Positions 46,101-54,894 of a stretch of 64,000 nt of DNA are shown here, in pieces (the first letter of the stretch is position 1; each line of letters opens with the position of its first letter). The position numbers and the translations under genes are program-made. Origin of the DNA: CAVVUC01 sp963751395 (GTDB lineage Bacteria; Verrucomicrobiota; Verrucomicrobiia; Chthoniobacterales; Chthoniobacteraceae); contig CAVVUC010000001.1 in the NCBI GenBank assembly GCA_963751395.1, positions 124,001-188,000 on the forward strand. The letters are read 5' to 3'. The notes beneath the pieces were generated by a model, which saw nothing but the letters and a program-made list of their open reading frames with translations, was not told the origin of the DNA and made no database searches.

Positions 46101-46391
46101 TCATCGGCATCCGATCATGGAACCATTCTTGGAGCAGACCTCTTCGTATTCCTCCTCGATGAAGGATTTAATTGAATCAGGCTCAGGAAAATCGAAGTGG
46201 CCAACATCTCCATTCAGAGTTCCGCCAGAAATGAGATGGTATAAAACAAAATTGGAGCAACCGGAGTGCTCCATATTCAGTCGTCTATCGAAGGCGACAA
46301 GCCTCTCACGGAATGCGAGGCCGTCATTCTCGCAGAGAGCGACGACTTTGCTCTTCAAGTTTAGGTAAAGGGTTGCTTGATCCAAAGTCAT
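46101..46391 (-). CDS. small hypothetical protein
   Basis: 96 aa from MTLDQATLYLNLKSKV. It has an amphipathic helix near the start and an acidic C-terminal helix (SFIEEEYEEVC), with several Cys and no export signal. I recognise no family. The frame extends upstream to 46448, but the added residues look non-coding. It is divergent from the next gene. Confidence 0.5.
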   Translation of the reverse strand: MTLDQATLYLNLKSKVVALCENDGLAFRERLVAFDRRLNMEHSGCSNFVLYHLISGGTLNGDVGHFDFPEPDSIKSFIEEEYEEVCSKNGSMIGCR

Positions 46392-46571
46392 GTTCTTGGC
46401 CGTAAATTCCAGCAGTGGATTTTTCGACCACGAGCGCAAGGGCAACAACCTGTGCTTTATTTAACAGTTCAAAACTTCCCGACCGCCGACATTCAGAACC
46501 CCGTTTGCTTCACGGAATTTGCCTGCTCGATTCCTCACGATTCTTTTCGATTTGATGCAGGTATTGCGGAA

Positions 46572-46961
46572 ATGTGGGCGATGGTCCCTGCAACCATGTT
46601 TTCCGCTGAAATCGATACCTCAAGAAGAGTGCTCACCACGAGTTTTGCTCATCACGTTGACGCGACGGAAATGAAGTCCTGTCTGGAAAAAGTCAAAGGC
46701 TTGCTGGTGGATATTCAGCCTGGCTTTCGACTTTTGACGGACTTGACCAGCTTGGAATCCATGGACGCAGACTGCTCTATATGCCTTGGAGATCTGATGA
46801 GCTTGTGCGATGCGAAAGGAATAAGCGCCGTGATAACGGTTGTGCCTGATCCAAAAAAGGACATTGGTTTTACCCTCATGGAACCATTTCATTACGGAAA
46901 GCACGTTGAGGTGATGACCTACGAAACCCTGGCGGATGCAATTCAAAGTCTTGCCGCCTGA
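46572..46961 (+). CDS. SpoIIAA/STAS-like small protein
   Basis: About 129 aa from this ATG. The pattern FSAEIDTSRRVLTTSFAHHV, FRLLTDLTSLESMD and GFTLMEPFHYGKHVEVMTYE resembles the SpoIIAA-like/STAS fold found in small proteins that bind lipids or nucleotides. The frame is open 65 codons upstream, but that part shows no similarity. Function is unknown. Confidence 0.5.
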   Translation: MWAMVPATMFSAEIDTSRRVLTTSFAHHVDATEMKSCLEKVKGLLVDIQPGFRLLTDLTSLESMDADCSICLGDLMSLCDAKGISAVITVVPDPKKDIGFTLMEPFHYGKHVEVMTYETLADAIQSLAA

Positions 46962-47051
46962 CGCCGCTCACTTGCCAACTGTTGGCGGCAGTGCTTCACC
47001 GCTCTTGAGCATCAACCTCGGCTCTCCCAATCGCCGACATTCAGAATCCAG

Positions 47052-47363
47052 CTACGGAGTGGGTTTAGGGGTGGGTGTCGTCGCTGATTTTTCACCCTTC
47101 TTTTCAGCACGATGCTCCTGCTTTTCCTCAAATGCGGCCGTCAACTCAGCCTGATCCAGCTTACCATCGCCGTCCTTGTCCCATCGTTGAATGAAATGTT
47201 TGGCTCTTTGTTTGGGTGTCATCATCCCAGGCCCTTGTTCAAAACCCTGTCCCTGTCCAAAACGACGCTGACCTTTCGCTGTCGTAGTCGTGTCCTGGGC
47301 AAATGAAAGTGAAGTGATCAGCAGCGAGCACGCCGCCATGAGAATTCCAATTTTCGATTTCAT
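47052..47363 (-). CDS. secreted EF-hand protein
   Basis: 103 aa. A signal peptide (IGILMAACSLLITSLSFA) is followed by a Gly/Gln-rich stretch and one canonical EF-hand loop DKDGDGKLDQAEL, which should bind calcium. A charged Lys/Glu tail and TPTPKPTP end the protein. Small single-EF-hand exported proteins like this are common in Planctomycetota and Verrucomicrobiota. Role unknown. Confidence 0.78.
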   Translation of the reverse strand: MKSKIGILMAACSLLITSLSFAQDTTTTAKGQRRFGQGQGFEQGPGMMTPKQRAKHFIQRWDKDGDGKLDQAELTAAFEEKQEHRAEKKGEKSATTPTPKPTP

Positions 47364-47416
47364 GGGGTGTTAAACCACGAAGTTGCGCCACTGTTTCGCT
47401 GAAATATCATCCAACA

Positions 47417-47746
47417 GTGAGTGAAGATCATCGCCATAGCGTTTACGTGATTCTGCTGGACCCCGCCGTTGCAAATCATCCGTCGATTCTGCGACTAAAC
47501 CCTTCGCGTGATCCGTTGAAGCCCTGTGTGTATGTGGGAATGACGGGACTGCCTGTGGAACATCGGTTTGAAAATCACAAGCACGGCTACAAATCCTCAT
47601 GGGTCGTGAAAAAATATTGGAAGCGGTTGATGCCCGAACTTTACGAACACTTCAATCCCATGCCGTATGAGGCGGCAGTTCAGATGGAAAAGGAACTGGC
47701 TGAGGATTTACGCCGTGAAGGATACACCGTCACGGGTGGTCACTGA
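47417..47746 (+). CDS. GIY-YIG-like small nuclease-fold protein
   Basis: 109 aa from GTG 47417. VYVILLDP, then CVYVGMTGLPVEHRFENHKHG (the GIY-YIG core with YVGMT and the catalytic-type Arg) and the QMEKELAEDLRREGY helix resemble the GIY-YIG superfamily. The members of this short type are not well characterised. It stands alone. Confidence 0.65.
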   Translation: MSEDHRHSVYVILLDPAVANHPSILRLNPSRDPLKPCVYVGMTGLPVEHRFENHKHGYKSSWVVKKYWKRLMPELYEHFNPMPYEAAVQMEKELAEDLRREGYTVTGGH

Positions 47747-47790
47747 TTGACGGTGCAGGAAAAATCTGGCTGGGTAGTGTTCGATTGCCG

Positions 47791-47934
47791 CTAGTGCTGG
47801 CCAATGGCACCAGCCGTAAACACATCCCCCTGAACTTCGTTGCTCTTAAACACGCTGCCTTTGGTGTTTGAGTTTTCAGCGCATCCAGAAACGAGGAAGC
47901 AAATCAGGATGATCGCGAGCAATTTTGTTGTCAT
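47791..47934 (-). CDS. small lipoprotein
   Basis: 47 aa. MTTKLLAIILICFLVSGCAE is a signal peptide with lipobox VSGC, so the mature protein of about 30 aa is membrane-anchored. The longer upstream frame is basic and unlikely. Function unknown. Confidence 0.55.
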   Translation of the reverse strand: MTTKLLAIILICFLVSGCAENSNTKGSVFKSNEVQGDVFTAGAIGQH

Positions 47935-47938
47935 GAAT

Positions 47939-48160
47939 TCAAATTCCCAAAGTCTGTGGCGTTGCTTCAGCCAGAACCTTTTGCACAAAATCATAAATCT
48001 CCGGTTCCTTCGACGCCCTCGATCCGGCAACATTGAGAACGGATATTTGGTTTTGGTTCACGAACCGTAACAACCCAGCTCGGGAATCATCGGTTACTTC
48101 TTTCGATAGCTGAAATCCATGGCTTCCCGTGCTTCTCAGCAAACAGAGCGGTTTTCCACT
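47939..48160 (-). pseudogene. C-terminal piece of a putative molybdenum carrier (cpYpsA-like)
   Basis: The block ISVLNVAGSRASKEPEIYDF and VQKVLAEA is the conserved end of the YpsA-like putative molybdenum-carrier family. The N-terminal half, with its Gly-rich loop (GGQTGVDR-type), is missing, and the cNMP-binding gene ends just upstream. I call it a truncated relic with moderate confidence. Confidence 0.5.
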
Positions 48161-48211
48161 TGATTCCTCCAAAACTCCATTGCGTTCAGAACTCCTTCTC
48201 CCCAAGAACCT

Positions 48212-48736
48212 TCAGGCGACAGCAAACGGCACTTTCTTTGGGACTTCGTTCTCTTCTCGTGGATGCAAGTATCGAAGAAGAATGCCGTCCGTGAGATGAA
48301 GCCTTCTTGCAAGGTCCCTGGCAATGTTCATCATTAGGAGCGCAAACAGTTCGATGTCTTCGTGCCGCAACTGATTCAGGGTGCGCCTGGACAAGACAAT
48401 GATTTCACTGTCTTCCTTCGCAACAACTGTGGCCGTGTGTTCCTGCATGCTCATCAAAGACGCTTCTCCAAAGGATTCGCCAACCCCCAGTTCATGCACT
48501 TCAACATCCACGTCGCCGCCGTTAAGCAGAAGGTTGAGCCTGCCTCTACTCACGATGTAGATGTAGAATGGATCGTCTCCTTTCTTAAAGACGTATTCCC
48601 CCTTTTTGACTGTGCCGCATTCCAGACGCTTGAGAATGCTTTTTAGCTGGTGATCGGTAGTCCCTCCAAACAGGGAAATCTGAGAAAGTATCGAGAGCAC
48701 AGATTCGACATTGGTAAGCGGAACAAATGTGGTCAT
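48212..48736 (-). CDS. cyclic-nucleotide-binding-domain protein
   Basis: 174 aa. A CRP/FNR-type beta-barrel fills residues 15-135: LSQISLFGGTTDHQLKSIL, KGEYVFKKGDDPFYIYIVSRG and LGVGESFGEASLM (phosphate-binding cassette). The cassette lacks the usual Arg-Thr/Ser pair after the ASLM segment (QEHTATVVA is present). No DNA-binding domain follows, so it is a stand-alone sensor or a protein-protein module. Ligand unknown. Confidence 0.75.
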   Translation of the reverse strand: MTTFVPLTNVESVLSILSQISLFGGTTDHQLKSILKRLECGTVKKGEYVFKKGDDPFYIYIVSRGRLNLLLNGGDVDVEVHELGVGESFGEASLMSMQEHTATVVAKEDSEIIVLSRRTLNQLRHEDIELFALLMMNIARDLARRLHLTDGILLRYLHPREENEVPKKVPFAVA

Positions 48737-49133
48737 GCAGTCTGCCTTCTTCTCAGTGAAAGTGATACATTATCCGGAAAATGATGGGAGTCAAAATGGC
48801 GTTTATCCGTATCCAAAGGTTGAATGGAAGCGTGTTGTTCATGCGCTGCAATGGCCCTCCTTGCGCCGGAATAGGCCCTGGAAATATTCCTGAGAGGGAT
48901 TCCGCTGTCATCATACACCTTGCGAGAAATACTCACTGATATTTCAACCCATAACTCAGGCGAAGGTAGCCGACTCCTAATATAGTATTATAGTTACAAC
49001 TATACTACCACTACCACACCCAATAGATGAACATCAATCAGCCGCTTTGAATTGAATCATCAACAGCAGATTGATTATTCACCGCCGTAAAGTTTCCATT
49101 GCATCTTCCCCTGCGAATGGAATCGTCCCACTT
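48737..49133. other. AT-rich intergenic gap before the zinc-ribbon gene
   Basis: Nearly 400 bases with no convincing gene. Its main feature is an AT-rich inverted repeat at 48983-49007, listed separately. Base composition is clearly lower in GC than the surrounding genes. Confidence 0.45.
48983..49007. promoter_or_regulatory. AT-rich imperfect palindrome, possible operator
   Basis: TAGTATTATAGTT on the left and AACTATACTA on the right mirror each other around a short centre. It lies about 130 bases before the zinc-ribbon gene. Function is inferred only from symmetry. Confidence 0.3.
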
Positions 49134-49799
49134 ATGTTAATAGGTCCAGATCAAGTCATTGCCTGTCCGCATTGCGGGGGTTTAGCGAAATATCGCACCC
49201 TCTTATCAGGAAACACTTTCGGTTCTATTTTGCTCTCCAATGGACGCCGCATTTCCATTATGATGCCTCAATCTCCTCCTTGTGTTAACTGCCGCCATTG
49301 TGGAAAGTGTTACTGGCTTTCAGGCGCAAAAAAGATTGGTAAGATAAGACAAGGCCAGGAGGAAGAAAACCCTGAGTGGAATGAGGTCCAATATGTTGTA
49401 GAGGCTAAAGAAAGCGAATACCTCGCTGCGACCTCTGATAATCTTCCCGAGGATCGCGAACAGGAAAGGGAATTGCGCGTTACGGCTTGGTGGCGTCACT
49501 TAAAACCTTTCGACGAGTCCGCCTTCTTCGATCGTGAGGCTGTTGATTATATCCCTCAAGAACCGGCAAGTGATGAGGCATATCGGGCGAATCTTAGTGC
49601 GCTCCTGGAGTTCTTTGACGAAAACGATCAAAGTGATTTGTTGTTGAAGGCTGAAGTACTGCGCAATCTTGGAGAATTCGATGCAGCAAACCAGGTTCTC
49701 GATAAAATCACATCACCCGAATTAAGCCGCTTTGTTGCCCAGCAACGTGCGTTTTGTGAGCAACAGGAAATTAGAACAAGGGTTTTCAATCTCGAATAG
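49134..49799 (+). CDS. zinc-ribbon-like hypothetical protein
   Basis: 221 aa from MLIGPDQVIACPHCGG. Two zinc-type knuckles are visible, CPHCGG and CVNCRHCGKCYWLSG. The C-terminal half is acidic and helical, with TPR-like units (LLKAEVLRNLGEFDAANQVL). ATG 49134 is preferred to the earlier start at 49071. No family is recognised. Codon use is more AT-rich than in the polysaccharide genes, which hints at transfer. Confidence 0.6.
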   Translation: MLIGPDQVIACPHCGGLAKYRTLLSGNTFGSILLSNGRRISIMMPQSPPCVNCRHCGKCYWLSGAKKIGKIRQGQEEENPEWNEVQYVVEAKESEYLAATSDNLPEDREQERELRVTAWWRHLKPFDESAFFDREAVDYIPQEPASDEAYRANLSALLEFFDENDQSDLLLKAEVLRNLGEFDAANQVLDKITSPELSRFVAQQRAFCEQQEIRTRVFNLE

Positions 49800-49844
49800 G
49801 TTTGCGATGGTTGCTACTAAACGGATCAAGGGTGTTGGAAGGAC

Positions 49845-50283
49845 TCATGAATTCTTCTTGTCCCCGTGGCACACCATGTCAATGACAACGGTGCTTGCAA
49901 GGATTAGAACATCATCTTCACTGTCTGCAATATCGACCCCATAGGTGTCGCGCATGGAAAACCATTGTTTTGACACCTGCGCAACTTCTCTTCCTCCTCG
50001 ATTGAACCGGTAATCATGATCCATGAAATCACCCTCTGCTTCCAAATCATGAGGTCCGGGAACATCCACGAGGAATTTACAATGGAAGAAAGTGAAGTGC
50101 TCCTTCTTCACCGTCGCTGCGAGTTCTCCGTTTATGTAAATGTCGTATTTTGGTCCCCATGAAAAGAGCTTCTGGGAAATGAACGCCAGCTCTCTACCCG
50201 ACATATCTTGAAACGAAAGTTTGTCGCCAAAACTGAAGGCTCTGCCATCTACGAAGAACGCATCCTCACCTGCATCATTCTTG
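49845..50283 (-). pseudogene. LURP-one-related (YxjI-like) gene cut by a group II intron
   Basis: From 50282 downward the minus strand encodes KNDAGEDAFFVDGRAFSFGD, then GRELAFISQKLFSWGPKYDI, VDVPGPHDLEAEGDF and YGVDIADSEDDVLILASTVV. This is the LURP-one-related beta-barrel/tubby-like fold of about 160 aa. Roughly the first 20 codons are missing and the break falls exactly at the 5' end of intron 1. The intron lies on the opposite strand, so RNA splicing cannot restore the mRNA. A shorter protein could start at ATG 50204. Confidence 0.78.
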
Positions 50284-52222
50284 GTGCGCCCGTGAAGCGG
50301 GCGTCAACGCGGGTGGAAGTCCCGCCGGTGCAATTAGACGGTTCAGCACCGCAGACCGTGCCAACTGCGTCGCCGCGAGGCGGGGTGGGGAGCAGGCATG
50401 GAGTCGAACCGGCAGGTCGCAATGCACAGATGAACCACATAAATGAGCCTCGAAAAACACTCCCGGCAGCCGAGCCTCTCAAGAGTGGGCGAAGGCCGCA
50501 GAGTCGAGACCCAGACCAACCGTCGTGGGTTTTGACAATGGACCGGCGGGGTCTGCGTGGGCGACATGTCGCGAAGTGACGCGCGGGTAAACGGGGAGAT
50601 CTGTCATGGCGGGTAAGCAAGACTCAACTGGCGGCACAACCCCAACAAAGGGGAAGGCCGTGCAGGCCAGGACAGAAGTCGGAGGCGTTCGTAGTAGTGA
50701 TAATCCCGTGCCGGACCTCTGGTTCGGGCAACCCGCGGGGGAGCGAAGGGACGCCACTTGTTCCGCAGGAGCGAAGCGCAGGGAAGGACGCGGTGACGGC
50801 CCGCGAGGGCTACCAGCACCCGAGAAAGTCCGGCAACTGCAAATCACCCTGTATCGGAAAGCGAAGTCCAAGCCGGAATACCGGTTCTGGAGTCTATATG
50901 GAGAAGTGCAACGCGCCAACGTGCTGGCAGCAGCTTGGCGGCGCGTGAAAGCGAATGCAGGAGCGGCGGGGGTGGATGGAGTGAGCATCGAGGAACTCGC
51001 CGCCGATGCGCAGGTGGAAGCCGCGTGGCTGAACGCGCTGCAAGAGGAGCTTCACTGCAAAACGTACCGGCCCGCGCCGGTGCGCAGGGTGAAGATTCCC
51101 AAAGCCAGTGGAGGGTTTCGTGGGTTGGGGATTCCCACGGTGAAAGACCGCGTGGTGCAGATGGCGGTGTATCTGGTGCTGATGCCGATCTTCGAGGCGG
51201 ACTTCCATCCGCGCTCCTTCGGTTTTCGGCCCGGACGGGGCGCCCACCAGGCGGTGGAGGTAATCCGGGAGGCATTGCGCATGGGCAAGACCGAGGTGGT
51301 CGATGCCGATCTGGGGCAATACTTCGACACGATCCCGCATCGGAAGCTGATGCGGCAGGTGGCCCGGCGGGTGAGCGACGGGATGATCCTGAAACTCATC
51401 AAAGCCTGGCTGCGCGCGCCGATCGTCGAGGAAGAGCAAGGCGGAGGCCGGAGGATGAAGGCCAACCCCTGTGGCACCCCGCAGGGCGGCGTCATCTCTC
51501 CCTTGCTGGCCAACATCTACCTTCATCCGCTGGATGAGGGCGTGAATGAATGCCGGCAAAAGCCGCGGATGGTGCGGTATGCGGACGATCTGGTGATCCT
51601 CTGTCGGCCCGGAGAAGGAGAGGGGATGAAGGAGCGGCTGGCTCGGTGGCTGCAAAGCCGGGGGCTGGCCCTGAACGAAACCAAGACCCGAGTGCTCCAG
51701 AGCTGCGCGAGCGGCTTTGAGTTCCTGGGTTTCACCTTCCGCTGGCAGCAGTCGAAGAAGGGAACGCCGTATGTGCATACCGAGCCGAGCGCCGGCGCAG
51801 AGCAGGCGCTCCGGGACCGGGTGCGTGAACTCACCCGGCGTCCCACCACCTGGAGAGCGACTGGCGAGGTTGTGCGCGAGATCAACCAAGTGACCCGTGG
51901 CTGGAGCAACTACTTTGCTTTGGCCCACCACCACCGGAGCTTCGGGCAGATGAATCACTTCATCGCCCACCGGCTGCGGCAATGGTTATGGCGCAAGCAC
52001 GGGAATCCCTCGGGGAAATACCAGCGCTGGCCGGACCGCGAACTCTTCACCACGTATGGACTCTATCACCTGCCGGCGACGCTGGCGTAAGACATCGCAA
52101 ACCGACAAAGGAACTCGGAAAGCCGGATGCGGGAAAACCGCCCGTCCGGTTTGATGAGGGGCGGGAAGCAGACGGTCACTGGCCCGCGGGCCTCTCAATC
52201 CGTCGCTTCCCGCCTACTCTAC
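50284..52222 (+). mobile_element. group II intron 1
   Basis: The 5' end GTGCGCCCGTGAAGCGGGCG is a typical GUGYG start with a domain-I hairpin. Domain V lies at 52120-52151 (AGCCGGATGCGGGAAAACCG, then CCCGTCCGGTTT). The 3' end is near CTACTCTAC at about 52222. Between lie the RT/maturase gene and long structured regions. The boundaries at the 3' side are uncertain by a few bases, because a second intron abuts. Confidence 0.82.
50606..52090 (+). CDS. ltrA: group II intron reverse transcriptase/maturase
   Basis: 494 aa. RT blocks include KANAGAAGVDGVSIEEL, RGLGIPTVKDRVVQMAVYLV, SFGFRPGRGAHQAV, GTPQGGVISPLLANIYL and the catalytic YADD in MVRYADDLVIL (residues 325-328). Domain X (maturase) is GWSNYFALAHHHRSFG. 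There is no HNH endonuclease domain. The first 95 residues are low-complexity. A GGGGAG site lies seven bases before the ATG. The protein looks complete and could help the intron splice and retrohome. Confidence 0.93.
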   Translation: MAGKQDSTGGTTPTKGKAVQARTEVGGVRSSDNPVPDLWFGQPAGERRDATCSAGAKRREGRGDGPRGLPAPEKVRQLQITLYRKAKSKPEYRFWSLYGEVQRANVLAAAWRRVKANAGAAGVDGVSIEELAADAQVEAAWLNALQEELHCKTYRPAPVRRVKIPKASGGFRGLGIPTVKDRVVQMAVYLVLMPIFEADFHPRSFGFRPGRGAHQAVEVIREALRMGKTEVVDADLGQYFDTIPHRKLMRQVARRVSDGMILKLIKAWLRAPIVEEEQGGGRRMKANPCGTPQGGVISPLLANIYLHPLDEGVNECRQKPRMVRYADDLVILCRPGEGEGMKERLARWLQSRGLALNETKTRVLQSCASGFEFLGFTFRWQQSKKGTPYVHTEPSAGAEQALRDRVRELTRRPTTWRATGEVVREINQVTRGWSNYFALAHHHRSFGQMNHFIAHRLRQWLWRKHGNPSGKYQRWPDRELFTTYGLYHLPATLA

Positions 52223-54115
52223 ATCGGATGGGGTCACGGGGATTGCGCCCCGTGACCCTTCCACACCACCGGACGTGCGGTTTTCCGCATCCGGCGGTTG
52301 AACCTGGCAGAGGTCACTTGCGTGCCTCCGCGACTTCCCAAGGTATGATGAATCCATACCGCCTGAGCGTTTGGTTCTTCAGCGCGTGTTGCATCACGCA
52401 GTGCCTTGCCATCGGCCATGCTCCCCTGGCGCTCCAGGCGTTGCCCAAGGAGCGTTTCGCAACGCCCAATCGCTTGAGCGCGTTGCATCGTCCTCGCGGC
52501 GTTTTCCACCTCAGCCAGAAACATTTGCGCATGTGACGCCGGATCCATCCGCTCAGGTCGGTGACTTCGCGCCGCCAGTCGGCGAGCTTGAAGTAGTTCC
52601 ACCATCCACGAATGTATCTTTGCCACCGGTCGCGCAGCTGTTCGCTAGTGAGGCTTTGCCGGGCGCTCCATAACTCGCGGACTTGGTCCTTGAGCCGGGT
52701 GATGGCTTTGGGCGCGACTCCGATCCGTCCGTCTGGATACAACCGGAAGCCTAGCAGGCTGCTGCGGTCACTCGGACCGCTGCCGCTTTTCTCCCGGTTG
52801 ACTTCGACTTTGAGGTGCTTTTCGATCCATCCGACCACGCTCTCATGGATGCGTCCGGCGCTGCGCTGGCTGCTGGCAAAGATGGCGATGTCGTCGGCAT
52901 AGCGCACGAAGGCGAGGCCGCGGTTTTCCAGTTCCTTGTCCAGCGGGTCGAGATAGATGTTGGCTAACAACGGCGAGAGCGGACCGCCTTGCGGGGTGCC
53001 GCAGGTTCGCTTTTGCCGGCTTCCATCGGGCTGCCGCAACGGGGCTCGGAGATACGCTCCGATGAGCCGCAGCAGCCTTTTGTCTCTCACCTTGCGGGCG
53101 ACGAGGCTCATGAGTTTGTCGTGGTTGACCTGATCGAAGAAGTTTTTCAGATCGATGTCCACCACCCACGTTTTACCTGCCATCACAAAGGTTTGCGCCT
53201 CTTTCACGGCATCGTGGGCGCTTCGTCCGGGCCGGAACCCGTGACTGTGCGCGCTGAAGTCCGGCTCCCACGCCGGACTCATCACTTGATGGATGGCCTG
53301 CTGGATCATCCGGTCGAGCACGTTGGGGATGCCCAGCGTGCGGATGCCTCCGTTAGCCTTGGCGATGTCCACCGCCCTGACGGCTCCGGGTTGGTAGTCC
53401 CCGGCGCGCAGTTTGGCTTCGATCGCTTCCCAATGGTCGCGGAGGTGCGCGGCCGTTTTTCCAATGTCCATTCCATCCACTCCGGGTGCGCCGCCGTTGG
53501 CTTTCACCGCTTGCCACGCGGCCCGGAGGTTTTCTTTCTCCAACACTCTTTCGAGGGTCGGCTCCCTGGTTCCATCTTCGGGCATCATCTTGCGCCTCCT
53601 TTCGCGCGGGTGGGTGGCTTGCCGTCCGCGGTGGGGACGCGGGCCGGATTCCACCGGCACGTTTCCTCTCCGCCAGCGGGGGAACCTGCCGCAGTTGCGT
53701 GTCCTCCGTTGTTTACGCCTCCCGCAGTCGGTCGGTTGATCGCCTTCTGCTGGTTCTTCGGCCCTTCGCTCCTGCCGGGTTTCCCCGGCTTTCCTCACTA
53801 CTACGGCCTCTGCTGACTCCTCCCCCGTTCTCACGGGAGAGGTCTCCCCGGGTAAGGTGCATGGACTTTCGGCCCGTGCCGCCAGGCTCTACCCGATGCG
53901 TCTTTCGGTGACGGTTGGATTTCGCGTTTTCTCGCACGCTCATCGCCCGCATCGCGGCCTCACTGCCTGTTCGTGTTCCTACGGTCGTGCCTTTGCTACG
54001 GACTTCTTTCGTGCTGAGGGCCTCGCGGCTCCCGCCTTGTCCTTCACTACGGTTGTTGTCACTATCTCCGGTCGTTTCCTTTCTTCTGACAAGTCCATGC
54101 CCATGCCGGGCACAC
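52223..54115 (-). mobile_element. group II intron 2, opposite strand, tail to tail with intron 1
   Basis: On the minus strand the 5' end is GTGTGCCCGGCATGGGCATG (54115 downward). Domain V is the reverse complement of 52268-52299 (ACCGGACGTGCGGTTTTCCG and on). Domain VI is the hairpin GGGTCACGGGG/CCCCGTGACCC at 52230-52257. The 3' end is at about 52223, directly against the end of intron 1. The DNA beyond 54116 is not the other half of the LURP-one-related gene. Confidence 0.8.
52314..53588 (-). CDS. ltrA: group II intron reverse transcriptase/maturase
   Basis: About 424 aa from ATG 53588, which has a strong AGGAGG site eight bases upstream. The longer open frame to 53834 is basic and probably intron RNA. 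RT blocks: WQAVKANGGAPGVDGMDI, GIPNVLDRMIQQAIHQVM, HGFRPGRSAHDAVKEA, GTPQGGPLSPLLANIYLD and YADD in FVRYADDIAIFASS. Domain X is RYIRGWWNYFKLADWRREV. No HNH domain. It differs clearly from the intron 1 protein, so these are two separate intron lineages. Confidence 0.93.
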   Translation of the reverse strand: MMPEDGTREPTLERVLEKENLRAAWQAVKANGGAPGVDGMDIGKTAAHLRDHWEAIEAKLRAGDYQPGAVRAVDIAKANGGIRTLGIPNVLDRMIQQAIHQVMSPAWEPDFSAHSHGFRPGRSAHDAVKEAQTFVMAGKTWVVDIDLKNFFDQVNHDKLMSLVARKVRDKRLLRLIGAYLRAPLRQPDGSRQKRTCGTPQGGPLSPLLANIYLDPLDKELENRGLAFVRYADDIAIFASSQRSAGRIHESVVGWIEKHLKVEVNREKSGSGPSDRSSLLGFRLYPDGRIGVAPKAITRLKDQVRELWSARQSLTSEQLRDRWQRYIRGWWNYFKLADWRREVTDLSGWIRRHMRKCFWLRWKTPRGRCNALKRLGVAKRSLGNAWSARGAWPMARHCVMQHALKNQTLRRYGFIIPWEVAEARK

Positions 54116-54626
54116 GAGGTTCGCTTTGGAAGCTAGGCCATTAAGCTCATTTTCAACGAGCACGACGCCGCCCCGGAGCAATCGGGCAAGCCTGCTCAGA
54201 ATGCCAGATAGCGGTCGAAGCTGTCTGTGCAGATCAGGTACAGGTGGTTCCACCCACAAAGAGGCTTCCCTGGGCAATCCCAGTATGGAGCGGGATGGCA
54301 GCGGCAGCGGCTTCGAGGCTGTCTAAAATCGACAGAAACGGGCGAACTTTCCCGTTGGCGAATGCAACACCCGGGAGCGCGGGTGGCGAGGACGAGGCGA
54401 ACTGAAACTCGAATCACGCAACAACCACACACCGAATTCTGCCGTCATGAGGTCAACAAGTATGGCCAACCCCAGAACCGAAGCGCGTAAATGGTTGTTT
54501 TCGTATCGCAAGGCGAATGGGGATGCGCCGAATAAACGTCCAAGAAGTGTCCAAGTAAAAAAGTGCGCAGCTTAAACCCCGCGAACTTTCAAGACGTAAA
54601 CTCCTTGTTTGCATATTTTTAAGAAC
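54116..54626. other. gene-poor gap between intron 2 and tRNA-Gln
   Basis: Open frames occur on both strands, but none has a recognisable product. A minus-strand stretch (54116-54277; RGGVVLVENELNGLASKANL) may be the broken 3' end of a gene that intron 2 entered. No hairpin repeats were found. Confidence 0.35.
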
Positions 54627-54700
54627 TGGCTGCCTCGCAAGGACTCGAACCTTGACAAAGTGATTCAGAGTCACTTGTGCTACCATTACACCACGAGGCA
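54627..54700 (-). tRNA. tRNA-Gln(CUG)
   Basis: The minus strand reads TGCCTCGTGGTGTAATGG, then the anticodon arm AGTGACTCTGAATCACT (anticodon CTG), the T arm CAAGGTTCGAGTCCTTG, and CGAGGCAGCCA. The acceptor stem TGCCTCG/CGAGGCA pairs fully, and the CCA end is encoded. It looks like a working tRNA gene. Confidence 0.95.
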
Positions 54701-54766
54701 AATTACAATGGGAAAAAGCGGATTTCGTTGATCACAAATTGACTTTTGTATCCCTGTCCCCACGAA

Positions 54767-54894
54767 ATGAGCAAACTTGGGAGCCAAGCCGGGTGGCAGT
54801 CAACGCAGGTTCAAAACTTGATCCGTTATGTTCCATCGAACTCCTACTATGCACGTTTCAAAGTTGGGGGCAAGCTCGTTAGAAAAATCTGTGG
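54767..54894 (+). pseudogene. N-terminal fragment of a tyrosine recombinase (integrase)
   Basis: MSKLGSQAGWQSTQVQNL and IRYVPSNSYYARFKVGGKLV match the SAM-like core start of phage-type integrases. Similarity ends where a terminal repeat of an IS481-like element begins (54895). Position next to tRNA-Gln suggests an old integrative element. TTGACTTTTGTATCCC upstream could be its promoter. Confidence 0.65.
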
